DNA of 64,000 bases from Eonycteris spelaea (taxonomy: Eukaryota > Chordata > Mammalia > Chiroptera > Pteropodidae): contig PUFA01000288.1 in NCBI GenBank assembly GCA_003508835.1, positions 1,302,001 to 1,366,000 on the forward strand, read 5' to 3'. Shown here in pieces: positions 1 to 11,521 of this stretch. The translations under genes and the position numbers were made by a program. The notes beneath the pieces were generated by a model, which made no database searches, was not told where the DNA came from, and saw only the letters and a program-made list of their open reading frames with translations. Position 1 is the stretch's first letter. Every line of letters starts with the position of its first letter.

Positions 1-213
1 AACTATTTTTTTCACTGTAAACTTCTTATTGCAACTTTCTTTATAATGGCAAAAATATAGCTACAGGATTAAATACTGGGTTTGTTTTTCAGAACCTTTG
101 GCCCTGTGGCTACAGGATACAAGTGTTTCTTTTAGAGTGGAACTTAAAGATCCAGACCTTGAGAAGAAATTTAAAGCTTTGAACTTACCATTTTTATTCT
201 CTCAAGTTTTTTG
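1..213. other. Unassigned AT-rich sequence
   Basis: No gene or recognised repeat. A ten-base word (gctacaggat or close to it) occurs twice, near 60 and 108, which is not enough to call a repeat. Confidence 0.4.
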
Positions 214-1228
214 GTGCATTTATTTATTTATTTACCTTAAAATTATTGGGGTGACATTGATCAATAAAATCGAATAAGTTTCAAGTGTACAATTCAACAA
301 TATGTCATATATATATATATTGCATTGTGGGTTCACCACCTAAAGTTAGATTTCCTTTCATCACTAAATATTTGACCCCTTTTACTCCTGTCTACCTCTC
401 CCCACTCTCCTTCCCTCTGGTAACCACAAATACACTGTTCATGTCCATGAGTCTCTGTTTGTTTGTCATGTTTGTTTTTTGCTTTCAGTTTTATATCCCA
501 CATATGAGTGAAATTATATAATTTTTAACTTTTTCTGTCTGATTTATTTCACCTGGCATGATTATCTCAAGATTCATCCATGTTGTCACAAATGGCAGTA
601 TTTCATCTTTCCTTATGCTGAGTAATATTTCATTGTATATATGTACCACATATTATCTATCCAATCATTTATCATAGGATACTTTGGTTGCTTCCATGTC
701 CTGGCCACCATGAATAATGCTGCTAAGAACATTGGGGTGCATATATCTTTATGGATATATGTCTTCAGGTTTTTTGGTTAAATACCCAGAAGAGGGATTG
801 CTGGGTCATATGGTAATTCAATTTTTAGTTTTTTGAGGAATTTCCATACTGTTTTACATAGTGGTTGTATCAATTTACATTCCCACCAGCAGTATATGAA
901 GGTTCCTTTTTCCCCCACAACCTCTCCAACACTTATTACTTGCCCTATTGATGATAGCCATTCTAACAGGTGTGAGATGGTATCTCATTATGATTTTGAT
1001 TTGCATTTCCCTAATAGTTAGTGAAGTTGAGCATCTTTTCATATGTCTGTTGGTCATTTGTCTGTCTTCTTGGGAGAAGTGTTTGTTCAGGTCTTCTGCC
1101 CATGTTTTAATTGGATTGTTTTATGTTTTTTTGTTGTTGTTATTGAGCTGTATGGGTTCTTTATATATTTTGGATATTAAGCCCTTATCAGAAGCATTGT
1201 TTGCAAATATATTCCCCCATTCAGATGA
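214..1228 (-). mobile_element. 5'-truncated LINE-1 (ORF2 C-terminus plus 3' UTR)
   Basis: The T-rich ATTT-type run at 214-238 is the reverse complement of a poly(A) tail, so the element reads right to left. The 3' UTR covers about 240-780. The reverse-strand translation at 875-1057 matches the ORF2 C-terminal region, with a peptide containing [16 protein letters not shown] and the Cys/Trp-rich WRGCGG stretch. Similarity fades near 1228, so this is an ordinary 5'-truncated insertion. ORF2 encodes the L1 endonuclease and reverse transcriptase; only the tail is left and it is broken by stops. The 3' UTR variant starting near 248 resembles one I associate with bat L1s (memory, unverified). Confidence 0.85.
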
Positions 1229-2520
1229 CTGCCTCTTTGCCTTAATAACTAATATTTTTATGTATAACTCAAAGACTTCCATTTTTCATACAGTCATTCT
1301 AAATTTATTTCAGTATTTTTAGTTTTTACAAAATAGACTGTGTGTATAATTTACATATATTCTGAATTGTATATTATATTTTTAAGTCTGTAATTATCAA
1401 AGTCAAGAAATATGAAATAGATTAAGGTTGTTGCCAAGTTTATGTTTCAAATGCCATCATTATATGATTTTCTTTAGAAGTCTTTATAACTGCTCAAACC
1501 TTTGCAAGTGTGAATTAATTACATTCTTCAAAATCTCAAACAGGCAGAATAAAAAGTAAAAAATAACTCAATTACCTATTATGATTCTATTTGTATTTTT
1601 TTCCAAAAGCTTCTGTGTCGGTTCACTATGTTCCAAAGTCACAAATGAAAGTATGTGAAAATTCTTTTATGGTTGTGGTCTCTCTCCCTTCATCAAACAC
1701 ATAATAGAAAAATTAAAAAGAGAAAAATTATTCTTAGGCCCACTGACTATTTTTCCTTCTGCTCTTTCTTCCCTCTATTATTTCCTGTAGCTCCTGTTTA
1801 TAAAGTCAGGTGCATTTGCCTAACTGAAGGAACCATTTTGGTTACCTGGGAAATGTAAGATGATATCTGACTGCGGACAGACTAGTTTTCAGAAACCAGT
1901 GCCTCTTTTCTTCTACTGGATTTCCTGTGCTTGCATTGTGAAATGATTCTGTGTATTAATAGGCCTTCTCTGCTAGGGAATATTTGGAAAGTCAGGACAA
2001 GATCACAAAGAAAGGCTCCATGAATATTCTGTAAGGAGCAGAGGTTCCTATGAGAATGGATGCAGGTGCCTCCTTGTAAAACATTGATAATCCTCCACAT
2101 ATAGAGTCTGCAAGTCATGACCTGTGGCTGAGAGACATAATCCTGGAGCAGAGCCCAATTAATGATGTACCAGGACAGGGTAGGATACATTTGGCTGTCA
2201 AGCAATCTGCTCCTCCTTATGATTTCATTGTTCCTTGGAGAGCTCTGGCACTATTCAGAGGAGAATCAGAGCTATGGAAGTGTGCTTCTATCATCACATT
2301 ATCCAACTGAATATACTTATTTCTACTGTGTGACTTACTACAGAGAGATACATTTCTTATAAGAGCTCAGAGAACTAAATACACTTGTGCAAAACTTAAA
2401 CAAAAGCATTTGAAATGTTTTCAATACCAATGCAAAGTGTAAATCAAGTGGCAAAAGAAGAACAAGGTTTTCTTGTGAGACTCACTTCTGAACAGACTGG
2501 AGAAGTCCTGAAAGAAGCAG
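1229..2520. other. Unassigned, no gene seen
   Basis: AT-rich single-copy-looking sequence. The open frames here (for example 1655-1858 + and 1882-2205 -) have no recognisable domain and no splice context that I can support. Confidence 0.4.
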
Positions 2521-2722
2521 TTATCAGAGTGGAAACATGGGCTCTGGAGTCTGATGGGCCATGATTCAAATTCTTAGTTTTTGTAAATTTGGGAAAGTGA
2601 CTTACCTTCTCCAAGCCTTTGATTCCTTGTCTGTAAAACAAGGATAACAATACCCACCTCAAATTGTCATTATGAGGATAACGTGAAATAAAGGTCTGGA
2701 ATATTCTAGGTGCTCAATACAT
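2521..2722 (+). repeat. MIR SINE
   Basis: It has the MIR order: a gctctggagtctga head, a tRNA-derived middle, a core with gacttaccttctccaagcc and cttgtctgtaaaac, and a tail ending in ctcaatacatgt. It is ancient and diverged. MIRs are tRNA-derived, so apparent tRNA promoter boxes inside it are not a tRNA gene. Confidence 0.8.
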
Positions 2723-5045
2723 GTTTATTGCCTGCACCCCATCCCTTTCATACTATTTCAGTTCATATCAGGAAAAATGGTTACAATATTCTTAGAGAGT
2801 CTTGATTTAAAAAAAGACCTTCAGCCTGCAAATCTCTCAGAGAGAATGAGAAGCAAAGAGGAAGTTTTCCATCAATGTGTTATTATTCTCTTGGAGTGAC
2901 TATTTTCTTTAAAAGTAACGAGATTATGGCTTTTGTTCCTTCGCTATGCTATTATACAACTGAACAATCACCTGAAGTCAGTCTGCACAGCTTGAGAGAG
3001 CCATTGACTGTGGGAACAATCAGACTCCAGAATAGTTTCATTAAAGCATTCCTCTTTCGGGCTTACCAAAGATTCTGTTGCTCCCTTTCCCCTCTCTTCA
3101 ATCCCACCTTCCTTGCAGTATTTCTAACTACGTTCTTTCACACATCATTCTACTATCAGCCCCTGCTCTTCTCTCTTCAAAGTATTTCTTTAGTTTTATT
3201 TAAATAAGACATACATACCCCAATCAAGAAACGGTGGCAGACTAAACCTCCATTCCCTCTAACAGGACATGCTGTTTGTGCTATAGAAAAAAATCTGTAG
3301 TTCCATTTATTTGCACATTCCTCTTCTTTGTTGTGTTCCATTGAAAACTATGAATGCCCAAGTTTTGGCTTTAAGTGGCTTGCTAGAAAAAGACCTTTAT
3401 AAGAAGCAATTTAGCAGGCTTTTTCATATTTCAGCAAAAGTGTGGTGTGTGCGTGTGTGCATGCGTGTGCACGTAACTAAACATATCATGCATAGCATAG
3501 GTGAGAAAAGAATCACTCATTCTGCCAGGGGAGTAGTTAAAGTGTCCCCATTTCTTTCCCATCAGCCAAGGTCTCTACTTACAAGTGCACATGAAAACAC
3601 AACACTACAACCAACAGTGAATAGACAACATGCCGACAATAGAAGCCTGACACAAGATTTGTTTCTCCAAGGCTAAGGCCCTAATAATCATGAATCCCAA
3701 ATTCCCCTGTCAGTGTTCCTGTTGCAATTCTTTCTTTGAGGAATGGAGAAGCATGGCTTGGCTGAGTGCCCCCTGCAGACACCAGGGAAAAGATGTCAGA
3801 GATAGCTAGTAAACAACACTTTCCAGACCCCTTTAGGAAAGACACCTGAGATGAGATGAAACAGACCAGGTCTTTTATTTTTTTCTTTCACTCGGCCTGA
3901 TGAATATTTCCAATGGCCTGGGAGAAAGTGAGAAACTTTTCCTAAACTGTACTTCCCACCTGGGGACATGGAAGAGCATCAGGACTGGTTTGCTAGCTGA
4001 ATTATCTTGTAGCCAAACCTAGGAGCACCTGCTGCTCTGTGAGGCCAAGGGAGAGAACATTGGGGGTGGGGGTGGCTCCTAACAGTGGGCAGAGAGGTAC
4101 CTGCAACCTTGTGGTACTCAAGTTGTGTGCCTCCAGGACACTCCAACTACTTTGTTTACAGATTGGGGATATTTTTAACCCAACCCTTCAATTAGAGGTA
4201 ATTTTCTCTTTACACAAATTGTACCATCCAGCGTTTACTTCCTGGTGGCACCAGAGAGAGAGATCAGGCCCTTCACTCTTCAGAGAATGATTCACTCTTC
4301 TTGCTCCTCTGCTTCAGGCAAACTTGCACCTTCCTGGGAGTCTCTTTCAGTGTCAACCCCTTACAGATTTTGAGGAGAAGTCTTTCCGAGGGCTACGGGC
4401 CCAGGCAATTTGTGTGGTAACGTGTACTGCTCATTGCTTTACAGGAGTGAAAGGATATTTTTTGTGGCTGTCAGTGCAGAGATTCTGAATATCTTGTCCC
4501 AGGACTAGAAATAAGGGAGATTTGATTCCATCTCCCAGATCTCTAGCACAATGAGGATTATACCACAGAAACCTTTTTTTTTTCCCAGAGCTTATTTGAT
4601 ACCATGCCTCTTAAGCAAGTGGGTAAGGGCTCTAGAAAAGTCTCTCAAGTTTCTCTTTTAATCTCATGGAATTGTATTCCCACAAAATTTAGGATTGACA
4701 ATAGTGGATATGTTTGGTCTTCCAGGGTGATGTCTGATCCTCAAAGCATTCAAGAGCACAGCAGAGTTAGCCACTCTTAGCCCTACAGAGGACAGAAGCC
4801 ATGAATCAAACACACTCTGAGAACACCTATGACTCTGCACCCTTTATACTCCAAATTCTCGCCTTATTCCAGTCATTTTTTTTCAAGCTATATTTTATTG
4901 GCCAGTCATTGTTCTCCAGAATTTCACTGGCTGGTGTACCCCAGGCCTACCACTAGCCCCTGCCCATGACAGACCATGAAAGGGACAGGGAGCTCTGCTA
5001 ATGGTTAAATACTGCTTGTGTACCCCCATAGGGTTGCCACTCACT
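2723..5045. other. Unassigned, no gene seen
   Basis: Mixed sequence. The 110-aa frame at 2875-3207, the 121-aa frame at 3311-3676 and the 83-aa frame at 4039-4290 show no domain, signal or codon pattern that I recognise. Short TG-rich runs occur near 3450. Confidence 0.4.
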
Positions 5046-5215
5046 GCCACCAGCCTAGTACAATCCTCATCTTTTGTCATTTGGATTGTTAACCTTGTCC
5101 CCAGGCACCTGCATATATCTTTTGTATCTAGACTTTTCTTTTCAAAGTTGTGAGTAGCAAAGGACCTAGAACAATATGTAGGTGCTCAGTAAATAATGTG
5201 GAATGAATAAATATA
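5046..5215 (+). repeat. L2 LINE 3' end (fragment)
   Basis: The segment ends with the L2-type tail: a gcacctagaacagtgcctgg-like phrase (here ggacctagaacaatatg), then aggtgctcagtaaataatg and gaatgaataaat. Only the last part is recognisable. Confidence 0.5.
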
Positions 5216-5224
5216 AGATTCTTG

Positions 5225-5712
5225 TGTCCTGCAACCAACATCAGCTCATATTGTTCTACTTAAAATTCTTAAGTGGCTCCCTATTACCTTCAGAATAAGT
5301 CAAGGTTGAAAAAAAAATAAGTCCTTTGGTCACAAGCATCTCTATGTAACATCTCATTATTACATCCTCATCTATACCCTTAAATCTAATTACACTGAGT
5401 TATTTGAACTTCTGAAACTTGTCATATCCTCTCAAGCCCCTTAAGTTACCAATTTTTTTCTTTTTTTTTTTTTTTTTTTTGCCTGTATTGCCTTCCCCTT
5501 AAGCCTACTCAGTTTTTTAACTTTAGCATGTCCTGTAGGAAACATTTGAAGATTCTATCATGTCCTCCTTATGGAAGAATTTCCTGACCCCACTGTTCCC
5601 TCCAAAATGATTTAGTGGCCCTCTTTGGTCCTTCAATAATACACTTTGCCTGCATCTATTTTTCACTTTATCACATTGTATTGCAATTCCATATTTTCTC
5701 TGTAGTTTTTTT
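5225..5712 (+). repeat. L2 LINE fragment
   Basis: L2-like phrases occur in order: cttaagtggctccctatta, cagaataagtcaaggttg, gccttcccctt, and gaatttcctgaccccactg. A 20-base-plus T run near 5457-5480 interrupts it and may be a later insertion tail or slippage. No coding capacity remains. Confidence 0.65.
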
Positions 5713-5744
5713 CCAGACTTCTAGACTTTAATACTGCTTTCAAT

Positions 5745-5940
5745 CTTTTTTCTTTTCTAGCATACATCCTTAAGACTATAATTCCTTTCTAAGTGCTGCA
5801 TTAGCTGCATCCCACAGGTTGCAATATATATTGTTTCATTGGCACTCAGTTTCAAATACTTTCTGGTTTCCTTTATGATTTCTACTTGACCATTCATCAT
5901 GTAGAAATCCAATCTCTAACGACTGTTTGTAAGGCTCTGA
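5745..5940 (-). repeat. L1 ORF2 fragment (antisense)
   Basis: The stretch reading gctgcattagctgcatccc, followed by the cattggcactcagtttc region and the gaccattcatcatgtag region, corresponds to the reverse complement of a conserved L1 ORF2 segment. It is short and diverged. Confidence 0.6.
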
Positions 5941-6102
5941 ATAGATATCCATTCAGTTAAATTTATTTCTTTATTGTGCTTCTTTGCTGCTGCTGCTGCT
6001 TCTTTTACTTTAGCTTTCAATTTCTGGAAATTTTTTGTTAAATATCACACTATGATGATGGACTCCTCACCATTTCATTACAATTCTGCCAAAATGCTTT
6101 TT

Positions 6103-6443
6103 ATTTTTAACTACATGGCACACAGGGGCAGGAGTGTTGAACCGCTCTGATGACATTGTGCAGCATTCACACGGATTTTACTCTCTCATGGCCTCCACTC
6201 CTCTTGCTCTCTTTTTTTCCTCTGGCTCAATCAGAAAACCGCTTCTCTTGCCTGACTCAAAGCAGCTTCTTCCATTCTCAGATTTCCTGAAGCCGTAGCG
6301 GCTCTCCCACACAGGTCTATTAAACATTTTCTTCCAAACAAACTCAGTCCTCTTTGTGAAGGAAATCATGGCAAACAGAATGTTCCCTGTTGCATTATGT
6401 GATAGCTATGCTCTCCATAGCACAGCCTCCAACTGAGGGACCA
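6103..6443 (-). other. Unrecognised minus-strand open frame with poly(A) signal
   Basis: On the minus strand a 63-codon frame (6369 to 6178) reads MISFTKRTEF at its start and is basic, rich in Lys and Arg, with RYGFRKSENG in the middle and EEKKRARG near its end. An in-frame stop lies about a dozen codons before the ATG. About 80 bases after the stop is an AATAAA-like signal (ttaaaaataaaaagc on the minus strand). This layout could be the 3' part of a retrocopied mRNA, but I see no poly(A) tail and I do not recognise the peptide. It may be chance. Confidence 0.25.
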
Positions 6444-6505
6444 TGAGCATGGGCCTTGTGTTAGGTATCTGTATATCTCTACACTTTTTCTCCTAAGGGC
6501 TTATA

Positions 6506-7054
6506 TGTAAACCAAAAATAATTTTAGGCAATAATAAAAAATAAAAAGCATTTATTTGAGCAAAAGGAGATGCAGCCTGGGAGACACAGATACAAGAAGC
6601 AACCAAATTGTGCTCCACTGAGACAAAGGGGAGACCATTTTTTGTAGAGAAAGTTCCTGCCCAAAGTCTCAATTTTACGCCAATGAGGTTTCCAAATAAT
6701 GCAGCCTAAATCATGTAGTCCTGATCATTCAGGATAAATGCAAATGAGGATACAATTTCTGTAGTTCTGATTGGATGCAGCAGGTCTCAGTCCATTGGTA
6801 GAAAGGTGAAATCAGGGCTTCCCTGCAATGGTTGGCTCAGATGGCGTCAACAAGCCAGGCAACAGGGCAGGAGAATGATTTCAGTATGACGTTCTTCCTG
6901 TTATACAGAGTATGTGAGGAGCCCCTGTCAGCAAATGTCCTCCAAGCTTTTATTATCTATAAAATTTGGGCCCTCAGTTGACCATGGAGAGTTCATCTCA
7001 GTAGATAAATTCCTCCTTGGAGTTTACATTAAGTGAATCTTCTCGGGGTCCACA
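6506..7054 (-). mobile_element. Probable solo LTR (ERV)
   Basis: Read on the minus strand it starts TGTGGACC (right edge 7054) and ends ...TTTACA (left edge 6506). It has a TATA-like tttatagataataaaa and, further on, AATAAA (plus-strand tttatt at 6551-6556) shortly before the end. This is the expected U3-R-U5 order of a roughly 550 bp LTR. No internal retroviral sequence is attached on either side. I cannot name the family, and no clear 4-6 bp target duplication was found. Confidence 0.45.
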
Positions 7055-7244
7055 ACTATATGGTGGTTGCTCAATGAACATGTTAGAATGTTAAGAAAAA
7101 CACACTCTCATAGGTGGCATAAAGACATATATTACAGAATCTCCTATAATGATTTCTTTGAATAAAAGTATATCTTTGTGCTTAGAATGATTGAGGAAAT
7201 CTTCCTAGAGATATAGAAATAACTGTATAAACATTGATAATTAT

Positions 7245-7440
7245 TGTCCATCATTAAAGTATCCATCCATCAAACATTATATTGTGTTTGTGTCTGGTAC
7301 TGAGCTAGGGACCAGATACAATGTAGGCACAGTCTAGTTGGAGAGATGGGGGTGGGGTTGGGGATAATTATAACTTAGGAATCAAGTAACTCACAAAATG
7401 AGCTAATGTGGATATTCACAGCTCTACAAGCATTACACAG
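7245..7440 (-). repeat. Possible L2 fragment
   Basis: The phrase gtctggtactgagctaggga with a nearby acaatgtaggcac resembles the reverse complement of L2 3' sequence. It is weak and diverged. Confidence 0.3.
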
Positions 7441-7555
7441 GGAATTTCTGAATAAAACTTAACAGGAAAATTAAATGCATTTGAGCTTGAAGTAAGGGAA
7501 GAAATCCCCAAGTGACAGAATAAAGGAGAAATTTAAAGCCAAAATAGTAAGTTTG

Positions 7556-8047
7556 TGTGGGGGAGGAACAAACTTTTCTCTTCCTTCAAGGTTGTTTTGG
7601 CTGGTCTAATAATCAAACAAACATGAGACAGATTAGCAAGAAAAAATAACCAAATTTAATACATGTACATATGAAAACCCCACATGCACAAGAGAGTCAG
7701 AGACCCCACATGCACAAGAGGTTCAGAGATAAAGGGAGATTGATGTATATAAGAAATCCTGAGCTAGGAATGAGGTAAGGAACCTTGGGGGCTTCAAAGG
7801 ATCAATGCAGGACAATAAATGCAGATTTTAGTAAATAGACATTTGCTCTGCCCTATAGATAAGTCAAAAGGAGATATTTCTGATAATCTCTAATTATGGG
7901 CAAAACCCCTACTTCAAATTTCTCTAGGTAGTTAAGGGGAGAAGAACAGAAGTTCCTTGTGAGTCTAAGGCTGAGATTATTCTTAGCTCAAAACGATCCA
8001 TAAACCACAGAAGCACATCTTAGGATGACTTGTTCTGAAACCCCACA
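7556..8047 (-). mobile_element. Solo LTR, inverted partner of the LTR at 25399-25881
   Basis: Its reverse complement aligns end to end, at very roughly 75-80 percent, with 25399-25881. On the minus strand it begins TGTGGGG and ends CCCCCACA. An ATTAAA-type poly(A) signal precedes ttggttatttt, and the last 60 bases (tgattattagaccagcc, then gaagagaaaag) are shared with the partner. A 26-bp near-duplicate (ccccacatgcacaagag unit) at 7678-7729 is also present in the partner, so it is a family feature. No gag, pol or env is attached. Confidence 0.7.
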
Positions 8048-8604
8048 GTAGCAAACCAGAGCTATGGTAATATGAAGAGGAAGAGAAGGAAGCCCTAGGA
8101 CCAGTAGAGCCATTTAACACCCATAGGGGTGAGGAAACAAGACTTAGGACCCATTCGAAGAAGTACTTTGGAATTGAAATCCCTGCTCCTTCAGGGGAAG
8201 ATGAGTAGGAAAAAAATCGTCATCTATCGGTTTCTGCCCTAGGCTCTGGGTATGAAAAAAAAAAGTTTCCTGTGAGAAAATCAAACTTTCAGGCCTGTGC
8301 AACATTCTGGTATGGAGTGTGAACTTACACTATCTCTTATGGTATGGAAGTCCCCAAGCCCCAAAATTAACATAAAACCCGTTCTCGCACTGGGGAAGCC
8401 TCACAATCACTAGAAGCAAATGCACAACTCTTCCTAGCATGTCCTGAAAACATAAAGGGCCTTACAGAATAAAGACTAGCTCAGAATAAATGTACAAGCC
8501 ACAGAGGTTTTCAACATCTTGCCACTAGGCAGTCGATAGACATAGCAAGTAGGAGAGTTAGCATCATCAAATCTTGAGATGGAAGAACCTAAAAGAGACA
8601 ATAA
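8048..8604. other. Unassigned, no gene seen
   Basis: AT-rich sequence between the solo LTR and the L1-like fragment. A poly(A) run lies at about 8256-8266. No supportable gene. Confidence 0.35.
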
Positions 8605-8990
8605 GATGAGTAGCTTACAAACTATAAAGAGATAAAAGGACCAGAAAACACAGAGAAATAAGAGGATACTGAAAAGAATAAGACAGATGAGAGAAAAAAG
8701 AGCCAAATAGAATTTCTAGGAATAAAATATGTAAGGAAAAAAACCTTCAGAGGATGAATTAATAGTTGATTGAAAGGAAATTAGTGAAATGAGATAGATC
8801 TTAGGAAATTACCCACAATGGGGCACAGAGCGGTAAAGATATGAAAATGTGAAAAAAGCTGTTAAGAGACGTGCAACATGGAATAAAACTTGTGGAGGAA
8901 TAAAATAAGAACAAGGAAAAGGAAGTCATTGAAGAGGTAATGGCTCAGAATATTGCTATCACAGGATTCATTTGCTTGGTGTTTCAAAGG
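8605..8990 (+). repeat. L1/HAL1-like ORF1 fragment, piece 1
   Basis: The sequence follows an old L1 ORF1 region on the plus strand: tttctaggaataaaatatg, aattagtgaaatgagatag, then gcacagagcggtaaagatatg, gctgttaagagacgtg, and gaagaggtaatggctcagaa. It stops near 8990. Later ORF1 sequence reappears at 17595 and 18060-18719, so this looks like the first piece of one relic that was later split. No open frame is kept. Confidence 0.55.
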
Positions 8991-9164
8991 GGCAATATTC
9001 AATATATCAGCATTTGGAGGAAGGAAATGTTTATCAATTGAGAAGGAACTGACTGAGAAGATGGGAGCTTTCAGTAGTTTCTCAAATCAATCTTAAAAAT
9101 GCCCCAAGTTCCAGCACCCTATATATCCAGGAAAGGGAGAAGGGGTGGGGCAAGAGGCGGGATT

Positions 9165-9479
9165 CAAGAGGAGAAATCTCCAAATCTCTTTGTTCCCAGT
9201 AGGTCCACTGACCCCACCCCAACCCCAACCCCCCACCCACTGCGGACTTGAGTCTAGTCCTAAGGTTCTTGTAAATCTTTGATAAACAGTCTTATTCTGG
9301 ACACACACTCCACCTCCTCAGGAGAGGGCCTTGGTGACAGGGGCTATTTCCGAAATACTCAAGCCTCAAGTAGAACTCTTCCAATTAGCATGTGTATAGC
9401 AGGAGCTATTAGCCTGAGTTAGAAAAAGGGAGACGGGGAAAGAGAGCTAGGGAGAGCGAGAGAGTGAGAGAGAGAGAGT

Positions 9480-9525
<46 letters not shown>

Positions 9526-9567
9526 AAGCGAGCGCGCGAGAGCAAGAGAGAACCCATTTAACTACAG
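9165..9567 (+). repeat. Block A: direct repeat outside the 5' LTR of provirus 1
   Basis: This block is a diverged copy (about 80 percent by eye) of 17241-17610. Shared landmarks in order are gagaaatctccaaatctc, gagtctagtcctaaggtt, gtaaatctttgataaacag, a gacaggggctatttc-like phrase, aatactcaag, and caggagctatta, then a long (GA)n. It has a C-rich insertion near 9213-9240 not seen in the other copy. It ends directly against the TG of the 5' LTR, while its partner begins directly after the CA of the 3' LTR. Confidence 0.75.
9440..9545 (+). repeat. (GA)n microsatellite
   Basis: Nearly pure GA from about 9472 to 9523 with imperfect purine-rich shoulders. It ends block A, and a second (GA)n ends the partner block. 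Confidence 0.9.
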
Positions 9568-10168
9568 TGATTTAGGAAAGAGGCATGAGAACTAAATGTT
9601 AAATCAAGTTGTATTCAGAACCTGCAATGTGCTGCCAGAAACCTACAGAACAAAAGAACATTCCTGCTGGGATTGCTAACAAACCATTTATCCATACCAT
9701 GAAGAAAAAAACCAGAATCTTTATGTCACATGCTATGCAAAATAAACCCAACCATTCATTCCCTGGGCCAGACCACGGGGAAGCCATGGAACAAAGGCTG
9801 GAATTGCTAGCATGCCTTTATTGTTGCATACTCGTGCCTTTCAGACTGCATGCCCATACTGCCAAAGGAATATTGGTAAACAAAGCCTAAACTGTAATTC
9901 ATAGAAACCAGGAATGATATATAAACTAAATTCCCCGAAAAATCAGGGTCTCCCTCCATCTGTTTTTCTCACTCTATCTCACTCTCTGTCTCTGAGAAGA
10001 GATTGCTCTGTCTTTGGGGTATTATTCCTTCTCTAATGAACTCTCCTTTTGACTTTAACCCTGGTGCACACTTTAATTTTTGCCTGCACATAGTCAGGAC
10101 CCCGACTGATTCTCTCTCGGTGCAGGACTTGAATCCCCACTCGCGGGGATTTCCCCCGTCCTGCATCA
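9568..10168 (+). repeat. 5' LTR of provirus 1
   Basis: It starts tgatttaggaaagaggcatg and ends cctgcatca. A TATA box (tatataaa, 9918-9925) is followed by a CT-rich R region and a degraded poly(A) signal (aatgaa where the 3' LTR has AATAAA). The U5 phrase cggtgcaggacttgaatccc is shared with the 3' LTR. It is about 220 bp longer than the 3' LTR, because of a roughly 200 bp middle segment absent there, and it lacks a roughly 46 bp segment present there. Confidence 0.85.
9918..9925 (+). promoter_or_regulatory. TATA box of provirus 1 5' LTR
   Basis: The sequence tatataaa lies upstream of the CT-rich R region, where an LTR promoter is expected. The corresponding site in the 3' LTR reads gatttaaac and is degraded. 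Activity today is unknown. Confidence 0.5.
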
Positions 10169-11327
10169 TCTTTTCTGGCTAACCACAAAGAACCAAAAGA
10201 TATAAACTCGATCCACCCAAGAACACCATGGCTTCCCTCCGTTATTAGAGGGTGGCTGGGAAATTTATCCCATGCCATGCAGATAAGGTGGCATTGGGAA
10301 ATGGCTGAATGCTATTCCAGGGATCTGGTAGAGGCCAGCCCTCTGTCTGAGCGGGAGTCCACCGGTCTTGTCTGCCTTTCCTGCTTCTTTTCCTCCAACT
10401 TTTGAAAACCTTGGCGCCTTCATCGGAATTGTGAAGAAGAACCTCTGAGGGACTCTGCCTGGACTTCATATTAAGATTGCGCACCTTTCTGCCACAAAGG
10501 GACGAGTGAGTCCTGGAGAGTTGGCTGCCTCTTCCTTCTGGCCCCTTGCTTTCATTTTTGCTGGAGAAGCAGTTGACAGTGAAAGCTCACCGGAGATGAC
10601 TCCTCCATCTTGGCCCTTCTACAGCCTATCCTCATTTCTCAATTCGCTCTGGGCCTCCAGTCTCCAGAGAAAGCCCTAATCACTCAGAATTGGGCTTGGG
10701 CACCACCTGACTGCCTCGCGTTTCCTTGGCCTTCGCCCCCACCAGTGCAGGACTAACCGTGTCATTCTTCCCCGAGGAGATAGCCCTCTTTTTCTCTTCC
10801 CTCCCCCTCCTTCAGAGTCCCTGCAGTGGAGCGCTATACCTTTTTTGTGGGGCGTGTGCACCCTCAGTCTCAGCCCTCAGGGTGAGCTCTCACTACTGCC
10901 TCTTCATCAGTGGACTCTGGGGTCACAGCCCCAAGTCTCCAGCTGGAGGGCCCCTGGCAGGCGCTTGCACCCTCCCCTCCCTTCCACTTTCCTCAGCATC
11001 ACATGCACATGCTGGCTAGCACACCCCCATGCCAGGATAGCAGGAGCCAGTGTCCAGCCATCAGGCACTGCTGCCAGCAGCCCCTTCCTTGTAGCTAGGA
11101 CCCATAGGGCCCTGCGTCCACCCTAGACATTCCCACAATTCTTAACTTAGCCTTTGGACCCAGTTTTCTTGTTCTTTTTTTTGAAATTACATCCTTCCTT
11201 GCACTACTTGTTGATTTTTATTCTGCTATCTGTGAGCAAACTCCTGTGCTCATTTCCCAAAGTTTATTGGACCAAAAATTTGGAATTTTCTTTCCTCGAG
11301 AAGCCCAAAGACTATCATCTCCTAAGT
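10169..11327 (+). other. Provirus 1 leader and degraded 5' gag region
   Basis: This is sequence between the 5' LTR and recognisable gag. A TGG-starting word (tggctaaccacaaag, from 10177) lies where a primer binding site should be, but it does not clearly match a tRNA 3' end that I know. Open frames at 10726-11126 overlap in several phases and look like chance frames in GC-rich leader sequence. Confidence 0.5.
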
Positions 11328-11521
11328 CAGAAGTTCCTTATCCCTAGGCTGCGACCTGGGTCATGGCCTGCAGAAGGTGCACAGTGAGCTAGCGAAGCTT
11401 CGTCTGTATTTATAGCTACTCCCCAGCGCTAGCATCACCGCCTCAGCTGTACCTCAAATCACCAGCATTAGATTCTCATAGGAGCTCTGGTCCCTGGTGC
11501 CAAAACGGTTGGAGACTGCTG
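11328..11521 (+). mobile_element. hAT-type MITE nested in provirus 1
   Basis: It shares with the element at 39942-40168 the phrases gaagcttcgtctgtatttat, gctagcatcaccgcctcagc, cattagattctcatagga and ggtccctggtgccaaaa. Ends are cagaagttcc and ggttggagactgctg, degenerate versions of the same terminal inverted repeat. Flanking 8-mers tcctaagt and ccctagga agree at 5 of 8 positions, consistent with an aged 8-bp target duplication. It lies inside the retroviral leader, so it arrived after the provirus. Confidence 0.7.

Noticed and set aside
948..1322. 124-aa plus-strand hydrophobic frame
   Set aside because: Antisense shadow of the L1 ORF2 tail.
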